A stretch of 37,633 nt of DNA from CAZJRQ01 sp964548535 (GCA_964548535.1 CAZJRQ010000023.1:1-37633); one strand, 5' to 3'; counted from the first letter of the stretch, positions 1 through 8,954 are shown. Notes: generated by a model from the sequence alone, not told the origin. Made by a program: numbers and translations.

Positions 1-140
1 TTATACCATAGGAGGTGCTTTTTTTCTATGTCCGTTTTTACTGGACTTGTGCATTTGTTTTATGTTGCTCGGGGTTAAGCTTTTTGACTTTTGTTTATGG
101 GAAACTATATCTTTGAATAAATATATAATATCTTTTTAGG

Positions 141-226
141 CTCGTATTTCCACCAGGGGCGTGCCACTGGACCCCAACCCTTGCAGACAAGTGTCCTGCC
201 CCCAGTCTTCGCAGACAAGTTTTGCA
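141..226. repeat. GC-rich intergenic segment with a 10-bp direct repeat
   Basis: This stretch is clearly richer in G and C than its AT-rich surroundings. It contains GCAGACAAGT twice (183-192 and 211-220) and an imperfect hairpin around CCAGGGGCGTGCCACTGG (153-170). It resembles the GC-rich interspersed elements often seen between genes in Clostridia, but I cannot test copy number here. Bases 1-140 hold no recognisable gene; one frame is open from base 2 to about 140 with a hydrophobic translation that I do not recognise. Confidence 0.35.
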
Positions 227-267
227 CTGCAATAAAGCTGTGCTTGTTTTAAAATATATTTTTGATA

Positions 268-531
268 TTATATTTGCTTGATATCATAATAAAGTGCGGT
301 ATATAAATCATCAACCGCTATGTACTGATGATAGTGACCAAAGTACCACTGTTTGAATTTAAGTTTCCTTGCAACCTCTGCAAGATACAGACTATGATAG
401 GACGTTTTATGACCTGTGTACATATTTTCCTGAACAAATTCAGGTGCAGTGTGCGTAATCACATAGTCAACTTTCCAGTTGTTCGAATCAAGGTTCTTTT
501 CGCTCTCAGCTATATCAGCATCTACATTGAC
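268..531 (-). pseudogene. Metallophosphoesterase, C-terminal remnant
   Basis: Only the last 88 codons of a calcineurin-like phosphoesterase remain. The frame reads VDYVITHTAPEF and later WYFGHYHQ, the family's TH(T/C)AP and GHYH metal-binding motifs. The N-terminal D-x-H and GDxxD metal motifs are absent: an in-frame stop lies at 532-534 and a promoter for the opposite strand starts at 527. A GTG at 460-462 could in principle begin a 64-residue peptide, but this would lack the first half of the active site, so a functional enzyme is not expected. It is probably debris left by a deletion or insertion. Confidence 0.6.
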
Positions 532-576
532 TTAATTGTTTATTTATGGTATTATGATTACAATAAATAAACAATT
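527..576 (+). promoter_or_regulatory. Promoter with 13-bp palindromic operator
   Basis: TTGACT (527-532), a 17-base spacer and TATTAT (550-555) form a good sigma-A promoter pointing right. Perfect inverted arms of 13 bases (534-546 and 564-576; left arm AATTGTTTATTTA) cover the spacer, the -10 and the expected start, which is the usual place for a repressor operator. The arms could also fold as an RNA hairpin, but they are almost purely AT. The promoter drives the small frame at 598 and probably the nitrilase gene at 830. Confidence 0.6.
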
Positions 577-597
577 CACAATAACAAGGAGGGTGAC

Positions 598-699
598 ATG
601 TCTGATACTATATTTTATACTTTAAAACTAAAGAGAACAAAATATCCTATGAATGTCTTTATGAAAATGCAAAAAATTATCAAGAAAAAAGGTCTGTGA
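598..699 (+). CDS. Small basic protein of 33 residues, unknown
   Basis: An ATG follows a strong ribosome site (AAGGAGGGTGAC ATG) directly downstream of the promoter at 527-555. The 33-residue product is very basic at its end (QKIIKKKGL). I recognise no family. It may be a leader peptide or the stump of a longer protein: the stop follows a run of six A bases in AAGAAAAAAGG, and one other frame continues open from there into the nitrilase gene. The 130 bases between its stop and the nitrilase start hold nothing else that can be identified. Confidence 0.35.
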   Translation: MSDTIFYTLKLKRTKYPMNVFMKMQKIIKKKGL

Positions 700-829
700 C
701 TTTTTTGATGCAAATGTCATGGTTTATATTGGGAAGTTTAGAGTAAATAAGTTAGTATTTTATTGGCTTTTGGGTAGATTGGTGGTATTATGTGAAAAAA
801 TAACAGATTTATATTTGGAGGAAATCGAT

Positions 830-1708
830 ATGAAAATCTTTACTTTAGAATTAAATAACGATTTAAAGGGAATTGACAAACGTAAAAAGTATATTGAGAG
901 TTTAATCTCTGGATTGTCTCAACCAGATTTAATTGTCTTACCAGAGCTTGCTATGTGTAGTTATATTGGAAATGATTCGGTTTGGGATTATTCTGATAAT
1001 GATAGCGCAGACACGTCGGAATGGGCAATTGAAATGGCAAGAAAATATGACACCTTTATTGCGACTGGTTATCTAGAAAAACAAGGTGATGAAATATATA
1101 ATTCATATTTAATTGCGGATAAAAATAAGGTTTATGGAAATGTGAGAAAAAGTGAGGGCGAATCGCATATTTTTAAAAGAGGGTATTTTGATAACATTAT
1201 CAATACCCCATTTGGTAATGTGGCAGTTGGGATTTGCTATGACTCAAGAAGAAAACATATTTATAATAATATAAAAGATGAAACTATTTCACTCATACTT
1301 TTTCCACATGGATGTCCTGCTGATCCTAAAAAGCCCGACTATGAAAAAGCAACAAATGATTATTTTTGCAATGCTTATGCAGAAGCTTTTGATGTACCTG
1401 TTGTGTATTCAAATAGCGTTGGCAAATTAGATTTAATGTTTGGTAATACCGGTAAGATGATGATGTCTGCTGGTTTTAAATTAAACGGATATTCAAAGAT
1501 ATATTGTAATTCTGGAACTGCAATAGAAAGCGACTTGAAAGAATCGATAGCAATTGATGTTGATTTAAAGCCAAAGACTAGAAAAAAAGATATTCATTTT
1601 TACGGAGAAGATATAAATAAAGGTAACTTTTTGTTTAGACAGTTTGTCATTAAGCCAGATATAAAGCGCGGTCTAAAGTATTATGAGGACAACAAGCCCC
1701 GCAAATAA
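830..1708 (+). CDS. Carbon-nitrogen hydrolase (nitrilase superfamily)
   Basis: A 292-residue cytosolic amidase of the nitrilase/omega-amidase superfamily, which hydrolyses C-N bonds of linear amides or carbamoyl compounds; the substrate is not predictable. The catalytic triad of the family is visible: Glu in LPELAMCSY, Lys in NVRKSEGE, and the nucleophilic Cys in GICYDSR. The start is the ATG preceded by TTTGGAGGAAATCGAT; the frame is open further upstream to 719 but without a ribosome site or a recognisable sequence. Length and motif order are normal, so the gene looks intact, a contrast with the broken genes on either side. Transcription is probably from the promoter at 527-555. Confidence 0.85.
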   Translation: MKIFTLELNNDLKGIDKRKKYIESLISGLSQPDLIVLPELAMCSYIGNDSVWDYSDNDSADTSEWAIEMARKYDTFIATGYLEKQGDEIYNSYLIADKNKVYGNVRKSEGESHIFKRGYFDNIINTPFGNVAVGICYDSRRKHIYNNIKDETISLILFPHGCPADPKKPDYEKATNDYFCNAYAEAFDVPVVYSNSVGKLDLMFGNTGKMMMSAGFKLNGYSKIYCNSGTAIESDLKESIAIDVDLKPKTRKKDIHFYGEDINKGNFLFRQFVIKPDIKRGLKYYEDNKPRK

Positions 1709-1895
1709 AAAATCAACATATTGAAATTTCCTCATGTTCTTATTAAACTAGAAATGTTTTTTTATAATCATATAAATAATTTAAAGTTATGTGCAGTTAT
1801 GTCCCGCTAGATTCGATTTACGTCTAATTTTTAACTGTGAATTTTGTGGATATTTTGTATTGAATTTTCAACAATTTTAAATATTAAAAAGAGGG

Positions 1896-1924
1896 TTGAC
1901 ACCCCTTTCTTTGTGTGATACAAT
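1896..1924 (+). promoter_or_regulatory. Sigma-A promoter of the former xylose isomerase operon
   Basis: TTGACA (1896-1901), 17 bases, TACAAT (1919-1924). It is still close to consensus although the gene behind it is broken. The rest of the interval 1709-1895 is AT-rich and holds no gene. Confidence 0.7.
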
Positions 1925-1960
1925 TGAGGTGTAGAATTTTATAATGATTGTTTTTAACCC

Positions 1961-1978
1961 TAAGTAATCGTTTTCTCA
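1961..1978 (+). promoter_or_regulatory. LacI/CcpA-type operator, site A
   Basis: TAAGTAATCGTTTTCTCA lies about 30-48 bases downstream of the probable transcription start. It shares the core (A/G)TCGTTTTCTCA with the inverted site at 6095-6113 and AATCGTTTTC with the site at 9070-9083. A central CG flanked by A/T is typical of LacI-family operators. The position downstream of the start would suit a roadblock repressor. Confidence 0.5.
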
Positions 1979-2001
1979 GGCTTTTTAGGAGTAACAATTT
2001 T

Positions 2002-2450
2002 ATGAACAAAATGAACGAATTTTTTAATATTCCAAAGATTGAGTATGGGGGCAAGGATTCAACTAATCCTTTGGCGTTTAAGTACTATAATCCTGATGAG
2101 ATTATAAACGGCAAGCCTTTGAGAGAGCAGCGCTATCTTGGTGGCACAAAATATGCGGTGATGGTACAGATATGTTCGGCATTGGTACTACCGATAAAAA
2201 ATGGGGCGGTTCGGATTGCATGACGAGTGCCAAAAATAAGGTTTGTGCGGCTTTTGAGCTAATGGAAAAGCTTTCTATCGACTATTATTGTTTTCATGAT
2301 AGGGATATTGCGCCTGAAGCTGATAATCTTAAGCAAACGAATGAGCGTCTTGATGAGATTTCCGACTTGCTTAAAGAACTTATGGACAGGTCTGGCAAAA
2401 AACTGCTTTGGGGCACTGCTAATTGTTTTAATAATCCTCGATATATTGTA
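2002..2450 (+). pseudogene. xylA: Xylose isomerase, N-terminal remnant with frameshift
   Basis: The start has a ribosome site (TTAGGAGTAACAATTTT ATG). Residues read EFFNIPKIEYGGKDSTNPLA and YYNPDEIINGKPLRE, diagnostic of XylA, the enzyme that converts D-xylose to D-xylulose. About ten bases are then missing near 2132: the next expected segment, LSWWHKICGDGTDMFGIGT, appears one frame over, and continues through YCFHDRDIAPE to WGTANCFNNPRY. The remaining two thirds of the gene, with most metal ligands, are gone; after about 2450 the sequence jumps to the leader of the GH2 gene. It is a frameshifted stub of about 150 of some 440 residues. Confidence 0.85.
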
Positions 2451-2495
2451 AGGCTTATCGTTTTCTGCTATTATCTTGAATTTTGGAGGATATTT

Positions 2496-5137
2496 ATGAT
2501 ATACTTAGATTTACAAGGAAAATGGGATATTTTTTTGGACGAGCATAAGCAACAGTGTCTGCCTAGAAGTTTTGACTTTGAAATTACTCTGCCGAATACC
2601 ACTTCAAACGCTCAGCTTGGGCCGCTTAATACTGAAAAAAATTACGGCTGTTTGACGGATATGTATAAGTTTGAGGGCTATGCATGGTATCGTCGGAAAA
2701 TTTTTATAACGCCAGAGCAGTCGACACAGAATGTTATGCTGTTTCTTGAACGTACTCGAAAAACTACTGTATATATTGATGGGCAAAAAATCGGAAGTTA
2801 TTGTTCGTTGTGTACACCGCATCGATATTTGTTGACTGGAATATCTTCCGGTGAGCATGAATTTGTTATATGCGTTGATAACACTGATTATCCTACTGTT
2901 GGAGGTCATCTTACATCAAAGGATACACAGACTAATTGGAATGGAATAACGGGCGAAATCGCTCTGTTATTCTATAAGTCTTATCCAGAAGCAATTCGCG
3001 TTTTGCCAAATATCAGCGACTTGACTGTGCGTATTGATGCTGAAATAGTCGGAGAGAGCAGTGGCACAGCAGAGCTTAGAGTGTTCGATGAAAACGGTGA
3101 ATATGGAGCGTGTATAGTTGAATTTTCCGACGAAAATCCACTTGTCTGTATGATGGAGTTAGATGAAAATGCTCCGCTTTGGAGTGAACATTCTCCGTCA
3201 CTTGTGAATTTGGAGATGAAAATTGGTGCGGATATTCGTACCGTGAAGTTTGGTTTGAGAAATCTAACAGCTGACGGATTGAAACTAAAAATAAACGGTG
3301 AAGAAACGTTTTTGAGGGGCAAGCATGACGGACTTGTTTTTCCGAAAACAGGTTTTGCTCCAACAGATTTTGAAAGCTGGATAAAAGTTTTTCAAACGGC
3401 AATGCAATACGGAATTAATCATTATCGTTTTCATACTTGCTGTCCTCCTAAAGCGGCGTTTGAGGCGGCGGATTATTTGGGTATCTACATGCAGCCTGAA
3501 CTTCCGTTTTGGGGGAGTATTCCGGAAGAGCCAAATGACGAGTTTGAATTTCTAAAACAGGAGGGTTTTAGAATCCTGCGTGAATTCGGTTATCACCCTT
3601 CTTTTGTGATGATGTCTATGGGCAACGAGCTGTGGGGAAGTGACAGACAGATTGATAATCTGCTTTGCGGTTATAAAGATGTTGATCCAGATAAACATTT
3701 CACGCAAGGTTCAAATAACTTTCAGTTTGTTCCGAGAATTCTTGAACATGACGACTTTTTCAGCGGAGTGCGCTTTTCAAAAGAGCGCCTGATTCGAGGT
3801 AGTTATGCATCGTGTGATATGCTTTTGGACATATACAGACTGATGAACCAAACAGTTCGCATAATTATGACAGCTTTTTTGAATCTGAAGAAATGTCTGA
3901 AAATAGTGGCGGAGAAATACTGATTCAATATGGTACCCAATCTAAGAAAGTGCAGGCTGACGATATCGGTTCGCTTGTTCCGGATGTGCCTGTAATTTCT
4001 CACGAAGTAGGGCAATATTATATTTATCCAGACTATGATGAAATTGATTGCTATCAAGGCTCGCTTAGGCATGATACTTATTCGGGGTATCGTAAAACTG
4101 CCGAGGGTAAGTATTTGATTGAGTACAGCGATGACTTTTTTAAGGCTTCGGGTGCGCTTGCAGTTGATAGTTACCGCCGAGAAATCGAAACTGCTATGCG
4201 TTGTGGGAAAATGGCAGGATTTCAGCTTTTGGACTTGCAGGATTTTCCTGGTCAAGGAACAGCGTCGGTTGGTATTTTGAATGCTTTCATGGAAAGCAAG
4301 GGGCTTGTTTCACCTGATGAATGGCGAAAATTCTGTAGTGAAACCGTTGTACTTGCTGAACTTGACAGCTTTGTTTTTACATGCGGAGAAAAAATTTCAT
4401 GCAAAATGCTTATTTCAAATACCAATCCGAGTTTTATTGCGTCGGAAATTAGTTGGAAAGTCACAATTAATGGAGAGGTGTGCGTGAGAGGGTTAAGTCC
4501 GATTGGCGATTTTGACGGACGTATCGCTTATGCGCAAACAGCAGTTTTTGCACTAAATTGTGACAAGCCCGCGACTGCGATTTTAGAGCTTGAGGTGGGT
4601 GGGATATCTAATAGCTATACGCTTTATGTTTATCCTCAAATTGATGTTGAAATCACAGAAAGTGAAATAAAATATAACGGAAAAACGCTTAATATTGTTC
4701 ATAGTGAAAGTGAATGTGACGAACGCTCTTTATGCGTTTTACAGGAGCGCGAGGGCGACTTACGCGGTGAATACTGTACGGATTTTTGGTGCTATGGAAT
4801 GTTTAAAAGCATTTCTGAGAGTATGGATAAAACTGTACCAGTCGGAACGCTTGGTTTGCTGATTGACAATAAAAGTGAGCTGTTAATAGATTTTCCGAGT
4901 CAATGTCATACTACTCCGCAGTGGTATAATATTATTAAGTACAGCTTTTGTGCAAATCTAGACGGCTCTGAAATTATACCAGACATTTGGGTAATAGACA
5001 ATCCATTTAGAGCGTCGAAACTTGCTTTACTTTATCGTAAAAATAACAATGTAATTTGCACGTCAAGATTATATGAGGTTGCTGACAAAATCGAAGTTAA
5101 ACACTTTGCGGCTAGCCTTGTAAATGCTATTTTATAA
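2496..5137 (+). pseudogene. GH2 family beta-glycosidase, split by one missing base
   Basis: The start follows TTTTGGAGGATATTT. The first part gives the GH2 jelly-roll domain, the immunoglobulin-like domain and the beginning of the barrel (FLRGKHDGLVFP, NHYRFHTCCPP, acid/base Glu378 in SMGNELWG). At about 3828 the frame shifts: HIQTDEPNSSHNYDSFFE, the expected continuation, is read one frame over. The second part (to 5137) carries the likely nucleophile Glu in ISHEVGQYY (codon 4004-4006, residue 504 if one base is restored). Restoring a single base near 3828 would give about 880 uninterrupted residues, a normal family length. No signal peptide is seen, so it would act in the cytosol on imported oligosaccharides. 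It could be a sequencing error or a very recent inactivation. Confidence 0.8.
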
Positions 5138-5170
5138 TAATTCGAATATATAGATAAGTAAAATCGGATT

Positions 5171-5470
5171 ATGAAATTTTAATATATGGATTTTGGCTTA
5201 ATAAGCAAGGATATAACGTAAAACACGTGTCTCAGGCGTATGAAATTACACCTGTCAAGAACGGAATAAATATATATGCGACAACTCAATATATGAAGAA
5301 CAGAGGAATGACTTTGGAAGGTCCATGCCTTGATATAACTTTTACATCAAGGCAAAAAAATGTAATCAAGGTTTCAATTAGTCATTACAAAGGCGGACTT
5401 AATAACATTCCGAAATTCGAGCTTTGTGAGGATCATAGTTTTGCACCGGAGATTGTCGAAAATGATAATA
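5171..5470 (+). pseudogene. GH31 alpha-xylosidase, N-terminal remnant
   Basis: The frame reads GFWLNKQGYNVKHVSQAYEI, then GPCLDITFTSRQKNVIKVS and ISHYKGGLNNIPKFEL, the N-terminal sandwich domain of YicI-like alpha-xylosidases, which remove xylose from xyloglucan oligosaccharides. The expected start ATG AAA TTT at 5171 is followed by TAATATAT instead of the usual codons, which adds a stop and a frameshift. After about residue 90 the similarity ends and another gene's sequence begins; the catalytic barrel is completely missing. It lies 33 bases after the GH2 stop and was probably in the same operon. Confidence 0.7.
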
Positions 5471-5475
5471 GCTGG

Positions 5476-5632
5476 CAGTGGGATTACTCCAAATATTGGC
5501 TTCAAGTGCGTTCAGTGGAATCGGCTTTTGCTTTTGTAAAAGCAGGTCTTGGGGTTTCGTTTCTGCCAGATTCGTTGACGTCAGCGAAATTTCTGGATGT
5601 TAAACTTTTAGATTTGGAAAGTGCGCTTGTGG
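5476..5632 (+). pseudogene. LysR-type regulator, effector-domain scrap
   Basis: About 50 codons in frame with the GH31 stub read LQVRSVESAFAFVKAGLGV and SFLPDSLTS. This matches the stretch near the end of LysR-family effector-binding domains, where a serine, a V-x-AGLG-V and an LP-x-S-L recur. Nothing of the DNA-binding domain is present. It is interpreted as a fragment joined to the GH31 stub by a deletion. The match is short, so the family call is moderate. Confidence 0.4.
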
Positions 5633-5925
5633 GATCAGAAATTTATGACTATGGCAATCCGATTTTTCCTCAGTGGTGGAAGAAATCTGCCAATGGAAAT
5701 GCTCTTGTTTTGGAAGCGGATAAAGAGTGTTCACAAGTGCTGGTGATGTATGTTAAGGGCAACACAGACAGTTTTGCGGTTGTAAATTTGTTGTCTGACG
5801 GACAAAAGGTTGGACGATTTTCTGGGCACAGTCTTTTTGGCTGGAATAATCCATGGTTTGACCTTGTTATGTCTGAGGATGATAAAAAAATGCGTCTTTT
5901 AAGTTTTGAAACGGAAAAAGATGAT
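5633..5925 (+). pseudogene. C-terminal beta-sandwich fragment, SGNH/carbohydrate-esterase-like
   Basis: Still in the same frame, residues such as FPQWWKKSANGNALVLEADK and FSGHSLFGWNNPW resemble the terminal beta-sandwich that follows the hydrolase domain in some GDSL/SGNH carbohydrate esterases (pattern GWNNP near the end). The hydrolase core with its GDS motif is missing. A terminator hairpin (5927-5957) follows at once and is translated by the fused frame up to 6024, which shows that the original stop has been lost and that the composite frame is an artefact of decay. The family assignment is tentative. Confidence 0.35.
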
Positions 5926-5926
5926 G

Positions 5927-5959
5927 AAAAAGTCGTACCAATTTGGTGCGACTTTTTTG
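5927..5959 (+). terminator. Intrinsic terminator after the glycosidase remnants
   Basis: AAAAAGTCGTACC (5927-5939) pairs with GGTGCGACTTTTT (5945-5957) with one mismatch and a five-base loop, followed by further T. It lies inside the chimeric reading frame. Confidence 0.75.
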
Positions 5960-6024
5960 TTGCGCAAATACATATAGTATGTTTATTATATCGATATAGT
6001 CAATTAATTATATGTGCTGCATAA

Positions 6025-6663
6025 AACGAAATATGAATTCTTAGTTATTTTAATAAAAATATATCACAACTATTAAATACTCTATAATCATATTTGAGAA
6101 AACGACTACCTTATGCGATTGATACTTTAATGATGGTTGTGTCTAATTATACAATAGGCAAACCAATTCAATTTCATAATTAAATACTAATGCAAAGAGT
6201 GCTTTTTGACTATAACTAAGAGGAGGAACAATATAAATAAAAAATTCTAATATCACTGTGAAAATCGGTGGGAAATTAATGAGTGTCGTAAATTGTAAAT
6301 ACGGCAGAACTTGAAATGGATGGTGGTATATATGGCGTCAAAGACGGTTGGAACAGATAAACGGTCGGAAGATGTTATAGGGCATATACTTATGCTTGGA
6401 GCTGAGAAGGGTTAATTTTGTTTATATTGAATAACTTGTTTTTGCAAGACTGTGATGTTAATGTTACAGCGATATAAAGGCAAGTAAGAAGAAAAGGCTG
6501 TAAACTGAATTATACTGAGTTTAAATATCATAACAGATAAATCAGTTATTGCACTATGCTTTTAAACTGAAACTATGAGAATGATTTCTTTGGTTTTGGA
6601 AAATAATTCAGTATTATGCACCATATTTATTAAAACCTTATTTTTCGAGAAAGCCTTACTTTA
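6025..6663 (+). other. Degenerate intergenic stretch with a relic gene start
   Basis: No intact gene. At 6221-6235 an ideal ribosome site AGGAGG AACAAT is followed by ATA AAT AAA AAA TTC and then a stop. This looks like a former signal-peptide start (M-N-K-K-F) whose ATG has become ATA. As a sugar-binding-protein fragment lies 430 bases downstream, this may be the lost beginning of that gene. Short open stretches in between (for example around 6320-6415) show no recognisable family. Confidence 0.45.
6095..6113 (-). promoter_or_regulatory. LacI/CcpA-type operator, site B
   Basis: On the minus strand it reads TAAGGTAGTCGTTTTCTCA, nearly the same as site A at 1961-1978 (13 of the last 14 bases equal). 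It stands upstream of the relic gene start at 6221-6235. A possible -10 (TATAAT, 6083-6088) precedes it. Confidence 0.45.
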
Positions 6664-6810
6664 GTTACTAATAAAAAATATAGGCTATCCAGAAATTAAA
6701 ACTCTTGAGGATTACGTCGACGTATTTGAAAAAAAGAAAGAGGCCTGCCCTAAATCGGACTCAGGTGGGGAAACATACGCTGTTTCTATGTTCGCTGATT
6801 GGGACGGCGG
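6664..6810 (+). pseudogene. Sugar ABC transporter substrate-binding protein, internal fragment
   Basis: The frame reads NIGYPEIKTLEDYVDVFEKK and then SGGETYAVSMFADWDG. This is typical of the large extracellular solute-binding proteins (family 1) of Ruminococcus and Lachnospiraceae oligosaccharide importers, in the segment after the first domain crossover. About 45 residues of some 550 remain. The frame runs directly into a YesL-like membrane protein at about 6808, so a deletion has removed the rest of this gene together with any permease genes that may have followed. Confidence 0.55.
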
Positions 6811-7348
6811 TTCGTTTGAAGACGGACATATTTTAAGAACATTCTTCCATTACTTTAGAACGAATTTTCGGCAGGCGACTCTCTCGTGGCTAATTTTACT
6901 ACCAGTCGGAGCAGTAATCTCGTGGGCTACATACGTTTGCTTTTTTCGGAATGTCACAAGTTGAAGGCGCGGCGGACTTTTTCGCACTTGCTATACTCAT
7001 TGCTGATTTTTTATATTTCATATGCTTGATTTACGTTTTCGCGTGTTTCGCACGTTATGAAAATACAGCGGTTCAAACGATAAAGAACGGCATATTTATC
7101 GGACTTAAATATATCGGCAGAACGCTTATACTTACAATAATTACAGGAGCGATTGCGTTTGTTTGTGGAATTACACCACGATGATTTTCGGAGTTATTCT
7201 TGCACCAGCGCTATTATGTTATGTTCACGGTTCGTTTAATTTAAGAATTTTTGAGTCGTTAGAAGATAAACGCAATGAAAAATTTATGGATGAAGTGGCG
7301 GATAAGCGAATTGCTCAAATTAAGCAAGCTTGTGAAAAAAGATTATAA
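6811..7348 (+). pseudogene. YesL family (DUF624) membrane protein, truncated and frameshifted
   Basis: The segment begins SFEDGHILRTFFHYFRTNFR, a typical cytoplasmic loop of YesL-like proteins, followed by membrane helices LSWLILLPVGAVISW and ILIADFLYFICLIYVFACF. The protein is read in three frames: it shifts near 6950 (FR to SQVEGAADFFALA) and near 7165-7180 (FVCGITP to MIFGVILAPALLC), then ends with a charged tail RNEKFMDEVADKRIAQIKQA. The first part of the protein is missing. DUF624 genes often sit beside sugar ABC importers and glycosidases, which fits the locus. Confidence 0.6.
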
Positions 7349-7439
7349 AATATCTGTTTTATAATCTTCGAAATAGAGAATATCACTTATCCAAACGTCT
7401 TTTATACTACTGAGTAAAATGGATAATAAATAAAAAATT

Positions 7440-7483
7440 ACGCTCCCAACTTATCATGCATTTTGCGATAAGCGGGGAGCGTT
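7440..7483. terminator. Bidirectional terminator between convergent genes
   Basis: ACGCTCCC (7440-7447) pairs with GGGAGCGT (7475-7482) and CTTATC (7450-7455) with GATAAG (7467-7472). There are A-rich bases on the left and T-rich bases on the right, so it can serve the YesL relic from the left and the GH26-like gene from the right. Confidence 0.75.
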
Positions 7484-7502
7484 TATGTTTATTAAATTCA
7501 GT

Positions 7503-8954
7503 TTAGCCTTTTATAATCGGATCGTATTTTATTCTTACATTTGGGGTTTTAGTTATTTCGGAGTAGTAATTCATATCCCAATCATTGCCCTGAGCAGGGT
7601 CATTTTCACCACTGGCAGGAGGAGCGAAAATTTTCATAGTCAAATCTTTTGCACTGTCGAACGGTTTTTCAAAGAATGCAGGCATAAGGTCAATGCAGTT
7701 CGCTTTTGGACTTTTATAGAACCATCTGCCGTTTATCTCAATCATAATGTTAAGCGGTTCTTCAAAATAAATTTCGCAGAATACTGGATTATTTTCAAAA
7801 TGCAGTGGGATAGCAAGTCCGTCTGCATCCTCACTTCCACCCCAGCGGAGTTTAGCTGGCAAAGAAATTTCGTCCGACTGTTCAATCTGTGGAGAAAAAT
7901 ATTCATCGTGAATAATTTCCTTGTAGGTTTTAAGAGCAGGCTGTTCAATTCCTACATCTCGGTTATTCGGATCTTCAATTTCTAATCCCAAGCGGCCTCT
8001 GTCACGGAACTGATAGAATGTGAATCCGTTAAACCACCCCTGTTCAGAATCGTTTTTAAGCATATCTGTAAATTCTTTTATCATTTTAGCTTGATCATAA
8101 GGACCTGTAACATCGCCGTCAGCGTTAAATTCGCTCATAACCATAGGCTTTTTAACACCGCCGCAGATTTGGGTATAACGCTTTTGCGAGAGCTTAGTCA
8201 AATTGTAGACGTCACAAACTTGACTTCTGCCAAAGCTTGTACCGCCTTCATCCGCAATATCGTAAGGCCAGCCCCAATGCAGAGCCATATATTTGTCGAC
8301 CGACCAGATGTCCGTGGTTTTTACTGCCTCTGAGAACTCTTTTTCCATCTCTATTTGATGACTTTTTTCAGATTGCTCCACGCCTCCAATGCACAAAACA
8401 GTTGAAACATTCGGAGCATATTACTTAATAATATTATGAAAATGCACGAAAAAGTCAGCAATTTCCTGATAGGTTGCACGTTTTGTAAACGAGAACCAAT
8501 CACCTGTAGCTTCGTGATTTATTCTAAGCTGAAGTCTGCCGAAGCTTTTAAGATCCTGAGCTATTTTAATAAGATAATCGTCAGTAAGATTTGGATCAAT
8601 CGTCAAAGTAAGTATAACATCTTGACCGTGTCGGCGAACATCTCTCATGCAAGTAAAAGGTTCATCGTCAGTTGTACCGCCGATTCCGCCTTTGTAGGTG
8701 AAATAGTCGTCATAAGGATAATCCCATTGAAATGAAATTTCTCTATCCGCAAAGGCGTCGCGGGCACGCTTTGGAAAAGTTTCGTCAAGCGGATAGTAGC
8801 AATACATTAGACTAACGGCACGATGTGGTCTTCCAAGCTTGTTCAGAATATAATCCTGATTAACATATTCACCACGTTCACTACCGTCACCGAGATCAAC
8901 TGCACATTGTGCAGGGGTAAGTCTTACACTGTGAATTTTTTGTTCCAGAGCTAT
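7503..8954 (-). pseudogene. GH26-like beta-mannanase, interrupted by one stop codon
   Basis: Two collinear parts in the same frame (8954-8424 and 8420-7503) are separated only by TAA at 8421-8423: FHNIIK, stop, YAPNVSTVLCIGG. The first part has the GH26-type acid/base motif RINHEATGDWF (Glu codon 8511-8513), the second the nucleophile motif VMSEFNADGD (Glu codon 8130-8132) and WPYDIADEGG. GH26 enzymes cleave beta-mannans or mixed-linkage glucans. No signal peptide is seen. The frame is open upstream to about 8995 but has no ATG, GTG or TTG in the expected place; behind GAAAGG only ATA (8952-8954) is found, so the start may also be lost. The exact GH family is inferred from motifs only. Confidence 0.65.

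Noticed and set aside
328..570. 80-codon open frame on the plus strand
   Set aside because: It lies opposite the metallophosphoesterase remnant and across the promoter; no ribosome site or family.
680..740. Programmed frameshift at the A run in AAGAAAAAAGG at the end of the small frame 598-699
   Set aside because: The run is not in the classical slippery frame and the extension shows no known protein; simple termination is more likely.
719..829. N-terminal extension of the nitrilase gene
   Set aside because: No ribosome site, hydrophobic unrecognised sequence, while ATG 830 has an ideal GGAGG.
7485..7985. 166-codon plus-strand frame
   Set aside because: Antisense shadow of the GH26-like gene, beginning inside the terminator.
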